Positions 46,277 through 55,892 of a stretch of 64,000 nt of DNA are shown here, one piece after another. The stretch comes from Anditalea andensis (lineage in GTDB: Bacteria; Bacteroidota; Bacteroidia; Cytophagales; Cyclobacteriaceae). Position 1 is the stretch's first letter; every line of letters starts with the position of its first letter. The translations under genes and the position numbers were made by a program. The notes under the pieces are model-generated. The model was not told where the DNA came from and did no database searches. It saw only the letters and a list, made by a program, of their open reading frames with translations. The stretch covers positions 457,586-521,585 of the forward strand of contig NZ_JMIH01000016.1 in the NCBI RefSeq assembly GCF_000714815.1, given 5' to 3'.

Positions 46277-46812
46277 TAGACAAATATGTCACTATTATAT
46301 TTAAAAAAGAAAGATACACTTACATAATATTTGACCTCATTAAAAGACCCTTTTTCATTGTATCCTTCAGTACTAGGAGAAAGCCCAAAGTGCATATGCG
46401 CGATATATCAGCATCCTTTTTAGCTATCTGCTAAAGTAGAGGTCAGGTCCAGGCCTGTTTTTCCTCCCTTGCACCCCTCCCAGCTTTACCATCCATCATC
46501 AATATGGACGATCTATGGAATAAGTGTCCAGTAAGAGGAAACGACCGGTTCCCTACCCACTTTCCGGGATGCGATACCAGAAATGCAGGGTAGCCCAATA
46601 GAAAAACCTCCGCCTATATATATTCTTCCACTTTCCAAAATTAAAGGAAAATATGGATAGTGTCCAAGTGTCCTTTAAAAGTGATAATCGATATTGACTA
46701 CTTTTGAAAAACAGCCAATAATTACCTTATTTCGCATCAGTTTTCTGATTATATTACATCTTTTTAACGTCGGTAATAAATACACTACCGTTTGTTACAG
46801 ATAACAAAACCC
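46277..46812. other. Divergent intergenic region between GH20 and LacI genes
   Basis: Apart from the GH20 operator and promoter at its left edge, I see no gene here. The part at 46370-46600 is richer in GC than the flanks and has many short open frames, none recognisable. No copy of the TGTGNNCGNNCACA palindrome lies directly before the LacI gene, so autoregulation is not apparent. Confidence 0.35.
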
Positions 46813-47874
46813 ATGAGTAACAGTAAAAATAGAATTAAGGATATAGCCAAACTGGCAGGTGTATCCGTCGGTACGGTAGATAGGGTCCTGCATGAGAGAG
46901 GTAAAGTGTCGGAGGTAGCCATGAAAAAGGTGCAGGATGCGCTGGAGAAGATTAATTACGAACCCAACCTGCTGGCACGAACCCTGGGCACAAAAAAAAA
47001 GCACCAGATAGCCGTGCTTATCCCCAATGCTGAATCTGATGAATACTGGCTACAGTCTAAAGAAGGTGTGGAGCAGGCGGCATCAGAATGGGCCCAATAT
47101 GATTTTCAAATTGCCTATTACTTTTTTGATTTGTCCGATAAGCGGTCATTCAATCAGGTAGCAGAGGCGGTATACCAGGCACAGCCTGATGGCATTTTGG
47201 TTTCCCCTATATTTTATCAGGAAACCCTCCCCTTTCTGGCATTTTTCAAGAACAAATCCGTCCCTTATGTACTCTTCAACACCAATATCCCGGAAGTCCG
47301 GGCTATCAGTTTTATCGGGCAGAACTTATATGAAAGTGGTAAGGTGGGCGGGGAACTGGCCAGCCTGGGCCATCAGGGATATGGTACATTTGCGGTACTG
47401 CACATACATGAAGAAATACAGAATTCGGTACACTTGATTGAGAAAGAAAAAGGATTCAGGGCTTATTTCGAAGAAAATCATCCTGGCAGGATCCTAGTCA
47501 AATCCCTAAGCCTGAGCAGTTCCCAGGAAGATGGCATCACAGAACTTCTTGCTGACCCAGATCTAAATGGAATATTGGTCACTACCAGTAAAGGCATATC
47601 CATGATAGCGGCATTGCTCGAAAAAAGCGGCAGAAAAGGCATCAAACTGGTGGGATACGACCTCCTAGAAAACAATATTGCCTACCTCAAAACAGGCACG
47701 ATTGATTTTTTAATCCATCAGAACCCGAGGCGGCAGGCCTATTTGGGCATCAATTATCTGGCTAACCACCTGCTGCTTAAAAAGGTCCCCCCATCAGAAG
47801 TTTTGTTTCCATTGGAAATCATCACCCCGCAGAACGTTAATTCCTATCTAAATTATATTTTGAAGATCTATTAG
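46813..47874 (+). CDS. LacI-family transcriptional regulator of locus 3
   Basis: A 353-residue cytoplasmic regulator if started at ATG 46813 (MSNSKNRIKDIAKLAG); an upstream in-frame TTG at 46792 would add seven residues without family support. The helix-turn-helix is KDIAKLAGVSVGTVDRVLHERGKVS, followed by the hinge NYEPNLLARTLGTKKK. The sensor is a ribose-binding-protein-like fold (IAVLIPNAESDEYWLQSKEGVEQAA, PDGILVSPIFYQE, AISFIGQNLYESGKVGGELA, GYDLLENNIAYLKTGTIDFLIHQNP). It should bind a short dyad with a central CG, exactly what is found before the CBM9, susC and GH20 genes. The inducer is probably a sugar released from the target glycan. Confidence 0.92.
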   Translation: MSNSKNRIKDIAKLAGVSVGTVDRVLHERGKVSEVAMKKVQDALEKINYEPNLLARTLGTKKKHQIAVLIPNAESDEYWLQSKEGVEQAASEWAQYDFQIAYYFFDLSDKRSFNQVAEAVYQAQPDGILVSPIFYQETLPFLAFFKNKSVPYVLFNTNIPEVRAISFIGQNLYESGKVGGELASLGHQGYGTFAVLHIHEEIQNSVHLIEKEKGFRAYFEENHPGRILVKSLSLSSSQEDGITELLADPDLNGILVTTSKGISMIAALLEKSGRKGIKLVGYDLLENNIAYLKTGTIDFLIHQNPRRQAYLGINYLANHLLLKKVPPSEVLFPLEIITPQNVNSYLNYILKIY

Positions 47875-48413
47875 AATTATGAAGGATGTTGAACAGTATT
47901 TTTTACTACGATAACAAACCTCCACAAACCTAGCCTGTGAATGGTTTCAGGATGCATCAAATTTTCTTATAATCATTTGCCAACGCCAACATCGGATCTC
48001 TCAGGAATATGATGAAGATGCTAGTCCGCCGGAATCTGTAATGCCAAACAGCTGGAGTAATAGCTATACTAGTCGTAGCTGATAAAATTTACCACATCGG
48101 CTGGTAATAAAGGATAGTAAGCAGCCGTCTAAAAAAACGTAACGCTTCCTTTATATCCTTTCTTCCTTATATCTACTTCATATATAAATATAACCATTGA
48201 AAATGATACAACACTATCATAATAAAACAGAAATAGGCATATTATTTCTGACTTAAAGAATTAATTAATTTTCAATAAGAGGCTTATATTTATACCATAT
48301 ATGTAATAAATTATCATTTTTTTTAAAAAATAGGTTTAAAAATAAACCGATTTTTATTTAAATTTAGGAAAAAGTAAAAATTATAGTTTATATTTAAGCT
48401 GAGTAATATTCTG
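47875..48413. other. AT-rich intergenic region upstream of susC of locus 4
   Basis: Between the LacI gene and the susC promoter there are about 540 bases, increasingly AT-rich toward the right. I see no gene and no strong terminator after lacI. No copy of the LacI-type palindrome is present, which suggests that locus 4 is under separate control. Confidence 0.4.
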
Positions 48414-48440
48414 TTGGACAGCTGTACAATTTTAGTTTTA
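48414..48440 (+). promoter_or_regulatory. Candidate promoter of the peptide-type susC operon
   Basis: TTG (48414-48416) is followed after 16 bases by TAGTTTTA (48433-48440), seven of eight fixed positions apart from the last base fitting TAnnTTTG-type elements loosely. Transcription from here would give a leader of about 190 bases that contains two inverted repeats. Confidence 0.35.
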
Positions 48441-48478
48441 TACATCAAACTTATAAGCTTGGACCAAATAATAATTTA

Positions 48479-48604
48479 TATGGATAACCCAAGATCAAAC
48501 CTTTCAGGTTTATCCATAATCATTTAACCTATAATCATTCTAATATATGAGGAGAGCATGTTAAAAAAATAGGGAAACCCTGGATTCGGCCCCAAGATTT
48601 CCCT
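48479..48604 (+). promoter_or_regulatory. Structured 5' leader of the peptide-type susC
   Basis: Two hairpins are visible. TATGGATAACCC (48479-48490) pairs with GGTTTATCCATA (48507-48518), 10 of 12 positions; an alternative inner hairpin AACCT-TTC-AGGTT (48498-48510) competes with it. Then AGGGAAA (48571-48577) pairs exactly with TTTCCCT (48598-48604) across a GC-rich 20-base loop. The second hairpin ends 34 bases before the ATG. Competing stems in a long leader suggest RNA-level or protein-mediated control, but no known riboswitch class is recognised. Confidence 0.4.
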
Positions 48605-48638
48605 GATTCACTATCGTTTAAATAAACAAAGTAAATTT

Positions 48639-51600
48639 ATGAAAAAATACTTACAATTTGTACTAAAAGCAGTACAAAGAATGACTCTGTGTGGAATTTT
48701 CTTTTTCGTAACCCTTATAAGTCCCGGTCTCGAAGCAGCAATACCTGGCAGACATACCAAGAATAATAATAAAACCTCCAATTCTGGAATTGCCTCTGTG
48801 CAACTTCCCGATTACCTCATCAAAGGAAAGATAATAGATGAAGATTCAGGTGAGCCATTAATCGGGGCCTCAGTAATGTTAGTTGGCAGCACAAAAGGGG
48901 TAGTAACTGATTTGGATGGAAGTTTTGAAATGGATATACCGGAAGGTTCTACTTTAAGGATTAGCTACTTAGGATTTAAACCCAAAGAAGTACCTGTCGG
49001 GAATCAATCATTTCTTACCATTACATTAACCCCAGATGGTTTATTACAGGAAGTAATTGTAGTGGGTTACGGTACACAGACTAAAAAAGAATTTACAGGA
49101 TCTGCTTCTTCAGTAGACGGAGATAAATTAAGGGATCTTTCGGTCCAAAGTTTTGACCAGGGACTAGCTGGAAGAGCTACGGGAGTCAATATTTCCCAAC
49201 CGAATGGTGTGCTCAACAATGCTCCTGTCATACGGGTAAGAGGGATCAATTCCATTTCCTTGAGTTCCTATCCACTTATAGTAGTAGATGGTATTCCGAT
49301 CAACACTGGGGACGTTTCGGGTAATTCTAATGTGGCCAACAATCCACTTGGCGATATCAATCCCGCCGATATAGAATCTATTGATATTCTAAAAGACGCT
49401 GCCTCCACCTCTATTTATGGTTCAAGGGCCGCTGCGGGTGTGCTTTTGATTACCACCAAAAGAGGCATAAAAGGAAAACCAAAGGTAACCTATGATGTAT
49501 GGGGCGGTGCTACCAACGCAGTAAGACTTCCCACCATGCTCAATGCTGAACAGTTTATGATGATTAAAAATGAAGCTGTCCTGAATGCCAAAATCTTAGG
49601 GGGAAATGAATTTAACGAAAACGTCGCTGCTGAACTATTCTTCCCTTCTTTTAATGCCGACGGCACCTTGGTAGATACCAATTGGTATGATCATGTATAT
49701 CAGACCGGAACATCACAAAACCATAACCTGAGTGTATCCGGAGGATCTGAAACTACTACCTATTTCTTCTCTGCTAACTATAGTAATCAAGAAGGAATAC
49801 TCAAAACCAACACCTTTGAGCGAAAAGCGGTACGTTTTAATTTGGACCATAAACTAAATAACTGGCTAAGATTTTCTGGAAATGTAAACTACAATAACAG
49901 TCTTAATTCCTCTCCTGCCACGGGTTCATTGCAAGGAAATGCTTTTGGCCTGATCGGATCTGCGCGATTGGCCTGGTTGACCGCGCCTAATGTCAGTCCA
50001 TATAATCCCGACGGCTCTTACAATATCACCCCAACCAATAATATGGGCATGGGCAACAATCAAGTGGTCAGTAATTTCTATAATCCGGTACCGATGCTTG
50101 ACTTAAATCAATACGATTCCGAAAATGATCGAATTATCAGCAACTTAAGTTTGGCGGCTACACCGATAGAAGGTTTATCATTTACCACGACCTACTCCAT
50201 TGACAAATTAAGAACCGAGAACATAACTTACAATTCACCGGTACACGGTCCAGGGTTTGCCTCTCAGGGATTGGCCATCAATGTAAATGCTTTGAGATAT
50301 AACTGGAACTGGGTGAGTACAGCCAGCTACCAGCGGACCTTTAACGAAAGCCATAACGTATCTTTATTACTTGGATATGACATTCAGAAATTTGATAATT
50401 CCTCCTGGGGGGCACAAAGGAGTTTAGGTTCTGACGTATTTTTCAACGATTATCAGGGTAATTTCGGAGCTATTGTCCCAACTGGAAATTTTATAAATGA
50501 ATTTTCATACCTCTCTCAATTTACACGCCTGACCTATGATTATAATAAAAGATATTTCTTCACGATGAATTTCAGAAGAGATGGCAACTCCGCCCTTGGA
50601 CAAGAGAGGAAGTACGGAAATTTTGGCGGGGCATCTTTTGGTTGGTCGTTATCGGATGAGCATTTTTATATCAACTCAGGCGTCTCCAATTACTTAAGCA
50701 GTATAAAATTAAGAGGCAGCTGGGGTGTAGTCGGCAATGGAAATTTAACCAATGCATTTGGCTCCCTGGTCATGTATGACGCTTCACTATATGGCAATGC
50801 TCCCACATGGAGATTTAGTCAGGCAGGCAATCCGGATCTGGGTTGGGAAACCAGTGAGCAGACCAATATCGGGGCGGATATAGGGCTGTTCAATGATCGG
50901 TTCCAACTGGATTTGACCTATTTTCACAATAATGTAAACGGATTGATATTAGATGTTCCCCAATCACCCTCCAAAGGCATTCCCGGCAATTCGATTTTAG
51001 GTAACGTGGGTTCCATGTATAATAAAGGTATAGAGGTGTCATTACTTGCCAATCTGATCAATACTGGTAAGTTTTCGTGGAGTGCCACTATTAATTATAC
51101 GAATATGAAAAACAGGGTCACTGCATTGGCAGGAAGTGACATCATAGGCACCACCAGTTCTTCAGCTGAAACCACCAATATCACCAGGGTGGGTCATTCT
51201 GTAGGAAGCTTATTCGGTGCGCTTACAGAAGGTGTAAATCCTGAAAATGGGCAAAGGGTATTTGTAAATGCGGCAGGGGAACGCGTCCAATATAGCCATG
51301 TGGTGCCTGCCGGGCAAAGCAGATGGACTTATCTGGACGGATCACCTGCAGCCGCCATAACTGCCGGAGACTTTTACCTCCTAGGAAATACGCTTCCTAA
51401 ATATTATGGCGGAATTGATCAGCATTTTACATTTGGAAATTTTGACATGAGTGTCATGTTTACTTATTCCGGTGGTAATTATATCATGAATGGATCACAG
51501 GGTACCTGGAGGGACCAGCGGTTTTGGAACAATTCAGTAGAGGTATTGAACAGGTGGACCAGCCCGGGAGACATCACTGATATGCCCAGAGTAGTGTTCG

Positions 51601-51899
51601 GTGACCTGCTTTCCAACGGCTCCTCATGGCCTATCTCTGCCAATGCCGAAAAAGGCGACTTCATACGTTTACAGACAGCCTCCATTGGATATAGATTGCC
51701 TGAAACTGCCTTACGCAGACTTGGACTTTCTTCTGTCAGGGTATATTCTCAGGTCTTTAATGCCTTTGTCCTTACCAGATATACCGGCACTGATCCGGAA
51801 ATATCATCCAATGGCAACTCCAATACCACACCCGGGGTAGAAAAGAACTCAGTTCCACAGGGACGGACATTTACACTGGGCTTAAATATCGGATTTTGA
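48639..51899 (+). CDS. SusC/RagA-type TonB-dependent transporter of peptide-linked locus 4
   Basis: A 1086-residue outer-membrane transporter. The N-terminus has a signal region (MTLCGIFFFVTLISPGLEAA) and a linker, then the regulatory-like domain (IKGKIIDEDSGEPLIGASVMLVGSTKGVVTDLDG). The signature VIVVGYGTQTKKEFTGSASSV is the standard TonB-box-proximal SusC motif. The plug continues with GRATGVNISQPNG, LIVVDGIPIN and ILKDAASTSIYGSRAAAGVLLITTKRG, followed by the barrel to FTLGLNIGF. It is followed after 22 bases by susD and then by two peptidase-type genes instead of glycosidases, so I infer that peptides are its cargo. Confidence 0.95.
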   Translation: MKKYLQFVLKAVQRMTLCGIFFFVTLISPGLEAAIPGRHTKNNNKTSNSGIASVQLPDYLIKGKIIDEDSGEPLIGASVMLVGSTKGVVTDLDGSFEMDIPEGSTLRISYLGFKPKEVPVGNQSFLTITLTPDGLLQEVIVVGYGTQTKKEFTGSASSVDGDKLRDLSVQSFDQGLAGRATGVNISQPNGVLNNAPVIRVRGINSISLSSYPLIVVDGIPINTGDVSGNSNVANNPLGDINPADIESIDILKDAASTSIYGSRAAAGVLLITTKRGIKGKPKVTYDVWGGATNAVRLPTMLNAEQFMMIKNEAVLNAKILGGNEFNENVAAELFFPSFNADGTLVDTNWYDHVYQTGTSQNHNLSVSGGSETTTYFFSANYSNQEGILKTNTFERKAVRFNLDHKLNNWLRFSGNVNYNNSLNSSPATGSLQGNAFGLIGSARLAWLTAPNVSPYNPDGSYNITPTNNMGMGNNQVVSNFYNPVPMLDLNQYDSENDRIISNLSLAATPIEGLSFTTTYSIDKLRTENITYNSPVHGPGFASQGLAINVNALRYNWNWVSTASYQRTFNESHNVSLLLGYDIQKFDNSSWGAQRSLGSDVFFNDYQGNFGAIVPTGNFINEFSYLSQFTRLTYDYNKRYFFTMNFRRDGNSALGQERKYGNFGGASFGWSLSDEHFYINSGVSNYLSSIKLRGSWGVVGNGNLTNAFGSLVMYDASLYGNAPTWRFSQAGNPDLGWETSEQTNIGADIGLFNDRFQLDLTYFHNNVNGLILDVPQSPSKGIPGNSILGNVGSMYNKGIEVSLLANLINTGKFSWSATINYTNMKNRVTALAGSDIIGTTSSSAETTNITRVGHSVGSLFGALTEGVNPENGQRVFVNAAGERVQYSHVVPAGQSRWTYLDGSPAAAITAGDFYLLGNTLPKYYGGIDQHFTFGNFDMSVMFTYSGGNYIMNGSQGTWRDQRFWNNSVEVLNRWTSPGDITDMPRVVFGDLLSNGSSWPISANAEKGDFIRLQTASIGYRLPETALRRLGLSSVRVYSQVFNAFVLTRYTGTDPEISSNGNSNTTPGVEKNSVPQGRTFTLGLNIGF

Positions 51900-51921
51900 T
51901 CAACTTCAAACATAAGAAACA

Positions 51922-53361
51922 ATGAGCAATACCATATATAAATCAATTTCTATCTGGATGTTAGGGTTAACCTTGATAGCATCCTCCTGCATGGAAGATG
52001 AACTCTTATTTCCCGAACCACAACTGAACCTGACCGAAAACAATATTTATGATAATCCTGAACGTATCCTTGGCCTAGTAAATGGTTTTTACAATGGACT
52101 TAAAGCCGGCTATTTTTATGGCGGCAGGTATGTCATGTACGGGGATTTCAGAGGTGAAGATTTTATAAACAGAACCAACAATATTTTTACAGGATATGAT
52201 ACCTGGAGCCATAACATCAATTCCAGTTCCAACGAAGTACAGTTGCTTTGGGCAGATGCCTATACTACTATAAATCAGACCAACCTTTTTCTTGAAGGTC
52301 TGGAAGCTAATAAGGATAAAGTAGATGCTGTGCTGGCGGAGCAGTATTTAGCGGAAGCCAAATTCGTTCGCGCCTTATCCTACTTCAGTATGATTACCCT
52401 ATATAGTAGGCCTTATCAAGAAGATGACGGTGCGTCCCCCGGGTTACCCTTACGCCTTCGGGCAGAAAAGACCACTGCCAACAATGATCTGGCACGAAGC
52501 ACAGTCGCCGAAGTATATGCGCAAATCCTCAAAGATCTAGATGAAGCAGAAGAAGGGCTTCCGCTCTCCTATGCTACCCCCTTGCTCAATACCACCAGGG
52601 CTCATCAAAATACAGCTATTGCACTGAAAACAAGGGTTTATTTAACTATGGGGAATTATGAAAAAGTCATAGAAGAGGCTTCAAAAATCGTCACTGCCTC
52701 TTCTCCATTTGTTGCGCCTTCAGGTGTGGCACATGGTCTTAATGATATTATGGAAATCTTCAGGACAAATTATACCTCTACAGAATCCATCTTTTCCATG
52801 CCGATGACAGAATTGAGCAGCTCCACTGGTCAGAATTCGTTAGGCTTTATATATAATGTCAGTGCAGAATATTACCTCAATCCGCAAGGGATTTTCGCAG
52901 ATCCCTTATGGCCTGCCCATGATAATAGACGAGGGCTTTTCAGGGTTTCCGGGGGTTTAAATTACCTGACCAAATATGCCAAACCTGCCCCTTTTCTTGA
53001 CTTTGTGCCTGTCATCCGATATGCTGAGGTCTTGTTAAACTATGCTGAAGCTTTGGCAGAAACCGGCAACTTGGGTGCTTCACGAAGCCTACTTGATGAA
53101 GTCAGGCACCGGTCTGACCCTGATTTTATATTTCCCGACTATGCAGTATCTACCCAAGATACCCTCATCGAAACCATTTTAAAAGAAAGGAGAATTGAAC
53201 TGATAGGAGAAGGTTTCAGGTCCAATGATCTGTTGCGAAGGGGCATGACCATACCATCAAAGGGCAGCAGTAGTTTAATAGCTCCTGCTGTAACACCCGG
53301 CCAAGAGGAATATATATTCCCTATGCCCAATTCAGAAATTATAACCAACAGCCTATTATGA
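51922..53361 (+). CDS. SusD/RagB-type lipoprotein of peptide-linked locus 4
   Basis: A 479-residue surface lipoprotein (LTLIASSCMEDE). Standard SusD segments are YDNPERILGLVNGFYNGLK, WADAYTTINQTNLFLEGLEA, EAKFVRALSYFSMITLYSRPY, STVAEVYAQILKDLDEAEEGLP, RYAEVLLNYAEALAETGN and ILKERRIELIGEGFRSNDLLRRG near the C-terminus. It is of the classical SusD/RagB type, unlike the SusD-like 2 protein of locus 3. Its last codons overlap the ATG of the metalloprotease gene (ATGA), so the two proteins are translated in a coupled way. Confidence 0.95.
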   Translation: MSNTIYKSISIWMLGLTLIASSCMEDELLFPEPQLNLTENNIYDNPERILGLVNGFYNGLKAGYFYGGRYVMYGDFRGEDFINRTNNIFTGYDTWSHNINSSSNEVQLLWADAYTTINQTNLFLEGLEANKDKVDAVLAEQYLAEAKFVRALSYFSMITLYSRPYQEDDGASPGLPLRLRAEKTTANNDLARSTVAEVYAQILKDLDEAEEGLPLSYATPLLNTTRAHQNTAIALKTRVYLTMGNYEKVIEEASKIVTASSPFVAPSGVAHGLNDIMEIFRTNYTSTESIFSMPMTELSSSTGQNSLGFIYNVSAEYYLNPQGIFADPLWPAHDNRRGLFRVSGGLNYLTKYAKPAPFLDFVPVIRYAEVLLNYAEALAETGNLGASRSLLDEVRHRSDPDFIFPDYAVSTQDTLIETILKERRIELIGEGFRSNDLLRRGMTIPSKGSSSLIAPAVTPGQEEYIFPMPNSEIITNSLL

Positions 53362-55892
53362 TAGACCGATCTATGATGAATATACAATCACTCAATAAAT
53401 TAATATCAATGATGTTTGTTTTGTTTCTATTGACAATAGAAACAATAGCCCAAACCAAACCGTCCCCACCGGATCAAGCCTCCATCAATAGCTTTACTTC
53501 CGGGATGAAAAAAATGCCTGGATTCCTAACCCTGTACTGGGATGAAGGCAAAGGGAAGATCTGGCTGGAAATAGATAAATTGGATACCGAAATACTGTAT
53601 TATGCTTCTTTGGCTTCCGGGCTGGGCTCCAATGATATTGGCCTGGACCGGGGCAGGATTTCGCCGGCAAAGGTTGTAAAATTTGAACGATCGGGCAACA
53701 AGCTCATGATGACAGAACAAAACTACAGCTATAGGGCATTAACTGATAATGCTTTGGAAAAACAAGCTGTGGAAGAATCCTTTGCCAAATCGATACATTG
53801 GGGTTTTGAAATAGCAGCAGGTGGAGGTAAAGCAGTTTTAGTGGATGCCACTTCCTTTTTACTGCAGGATGCGGCCGGTGCCTCAGCTGCCATCTCACGG
53901 ACCAAACAGGGCAATTATAAACTGGACCCAAGCAGATCTGCCATTTACCTTCCCAGAACCAAAAGTTTTCCAAAAAACACGGAAATAGAAGCTACCATAA
54001 CCTTGACAGGTGAGCAGGCCGGCGGCTATTTGAGGGCAGTAGTCCCCTCCACCAATGCCATTACATTGAGAATGCACCATTCCTTTGTCGAGTTACCTGA
54101 CGATGGATATGAGCCCAGGCTGTTTGATCCCCGCGCAGGGATCAATTCGGTCAGTTTCTTTGACTATGCCAGCCCCGTGGACCAACCTATAGAAAAACGC
54201 TATATAAGGAGACATAGGTTAGAGAAAAAAAATCCCGGCCCAGCGCCTAGTGAGGTAGTAGCTCCTATTATCTATTATGTGGATCCGGGCACACCTGAAC
54301 CAATAAGAACTGCCCTGATGGAGGGTACACGATGGTGGGCAGAGGCATTCGAAGCGGCCGGCTTCCTAAATGCCTTTGAAGTAAAACTACTCCCTGAAGA
54401 TGCCGACCCTATGGACATCCGTTACCATCTGGTACAGTGGGTACATAGGTCTACCAGAGGTTGGTCTTATGGCGGTGGCATCACCGATCCCCGTACCGGG
54501 GAGATCATCAAAGGTAAAGTGACTTTAGGTTCATTACGGGTCCGACAGGATTATCTCCTGGCCCAAGGTTTAATCGCGGATTATGCATCGGGAAAACCGG
54601 ACGATAAAGCGATGATGGATCTTGCCATGGCCAGAATGAGGCAACTGGCGGCCCATGAAGTGGGCCATACATTGGGATTGCCACATAACTACATTGCCAG
54701 TACCAGGGGCCGGGCTTCTGTAATGGACTACCCCCACCCTACCGTACACCTGACTTCCCAAAATACTATCGATATATCCGATTCTTATCAAGAGGGCATC
54801 GGTACTTGGGACAAAATTGCCATCAATATGGCCTATAGCAATTTCCCAGATGGATCTGATGAGCTGGAGGAGATAGATAAACTGGTAAAAGCATACCAGC
54901 GTGAGGGCCAGATGTTCCTGTCTGATCAAGATGCCAGGCCCGTGGGCAGTGCACATCCTGAGAACCACCTATGGGACAATGGTGGAAATGCGGTGGATGA
55001 ATTGGACAAAACGATGAAAATAAGAAAAATAGTGTTGGACGGTTTTTCAGAAAGGAAAATCCGGGAAGGACAGCCTTTGGCTACATTGGAAGAAGTCCTG
55101 GTACCCATGTATATGTTTCACCGCTATCAGGTAGAGGCCGCTACCAAACTAATCGCCGGGGTGGATTATGCCTATATTTTGAGGGGTGAAAAAGACATAC
55201 CTTTTGCATCGGTATCCGCTGAAGAACAAAAAAAGGCCCTCAAATCTGTACTGGCCACTTTGAAACCGGAAGCATTGGCGCTACCACCTAACATTTTAGA
55301 CATTATCCCCCCACGACCTTACGGTTACGGAGCTAATCCCAGGGAAGTATTCAGCAGGACCACAGGACTTGTCTTTGATCCCTTAAGCCCTCCAGAAATA
55401 GCAGCGCACCTTACTTTAGGTTTTTTGATGCATCCGGAAAGGGCTTCCAGATTGGTAGCCCAAAGCGCAATGGACCCTGATCTACCAAGTTTGGAGCATG
55501 TGATTGACCAATTGATTTCAGCAACCTGGAAATCCCCTGAGTTTCCCGGATATGAAGGCGAAATCAAAAGGGTAGTCGATAAATTGGTTTTGCAGCACTT
55601 GATTTTATTGTCAGTGGACAAAAGCGCTTCTTCACAGGCGAGGGCTACTGCCATGTTTAAGATCAAGGAACTCCAAGGTTATATTGCCGACAGCCCTACA
55701 TCGGTGTCCAATGGGCAGAAGGCACATAACTATTACTGCCTATCATTGATTGAGGGATATGAGAAGCATCCTGAAGAAACGGTAAATATACTAACTCCCC
55801 TCCCATCACCTGAGGGTGCGCCTATTGGACAGATGGATCAAAGCTGGCTGGAGCCGGCCTGCAACCATGATGAGCTTCCATTTCATTTTTAA
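53358..55892 (+). CDS. Exported zinc metalloprotease, DUF5117/DUF4953 type
   Basis: An 844-residue exported protein (signal MMFVLFLLTIETIAQ). The first half is the DUF5117-type domain (FLTLYWDEGKGKIWLEI, LDTEILYYASLASGLGSNDIGLDRG). The zincin core holds H433-E434 and H437 with H443 in AAHEVGHTLGLPHNY, an extended HExxHxxGxxH site. ASTRGRASVMDYPHP carries the following Met-turn. A C-terminal helical region of about 300 residues completes the normal length. It likely cuts proteins or peptides in the periplasm or at the outer membrane and feeds, or trims the cargo of, the SusC/SusD pair. The start overlaps the susD stop and the stop overlaps the next start (TAATG). Confidence 0.9.
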   Translation: MIDRSMMNIQSLNKLISMMFVLFLLTIETIAQTKPSPPDQASINSFTSGMKKMPGFLTLYWDEGKGKIWLEIDKLDTEILYYASLASGLGSNDIGLDRGRISPAKVVKFERSGNKLMMTEQNYSYRALTDNALEKQAVEESFAKSIHWGFEIAAGGGKAVLVDATSFLLQDAAGASAAISRTKQGNYKLDPSRSAIYLPRTKSFPKNTEIEATITLTGEQAGGYLRAVVPSTNAITLRMHHSFVELPDDGYEPRLFDPRAGINSVSFFDYASPVDQPIEKRYIRRHRLEKKNPGPAPSEVVAPIIYYVDPGTPEPIRTALMEGTRWWAEAFEAAGFLNAFEVKLLPEDADPMDIRYHLVQWVHRSTRGWSYGGGITDPRTGEIIKGKVTLGSLRVRQDYLLAQGLIADYASGKPDDKAMMDLAMARMRQLAAHEVGHTLGLPHNYIASTRGRASVMDYPHPTVHLTSQNTIDISDSYQEGIGTWDKIAINMAYSNFPDGSDELEEIDKLVKAYQREGQMFLSDQDARPVGSAHPENHLWDNGGNAVDELDKTMKIRKIVLDGFSERKIREGQPLATLEEVLVPMYMFHRYQVEAATKLIAGVDYAYILRGEKDIPFASVSAEEQKKALKSVLATLKPEALALPPNILDIIPPRPYGYGANPREVFSRTTGLVFDPLSPPEIAAHLTLGFLMHPERASRLVAQSAMDPDLPSLEHVIDQLISATWKSPEFPGYEGEIKRVVDKLVLQHLILLSVDKSASSQARATAMFKIKELQGYIADSPTSVSNGQKAHNYYCLSLIEGYEKHPEETVNILTPLPSPEGAPIGQMDQSWLEPACNHDELPFHF

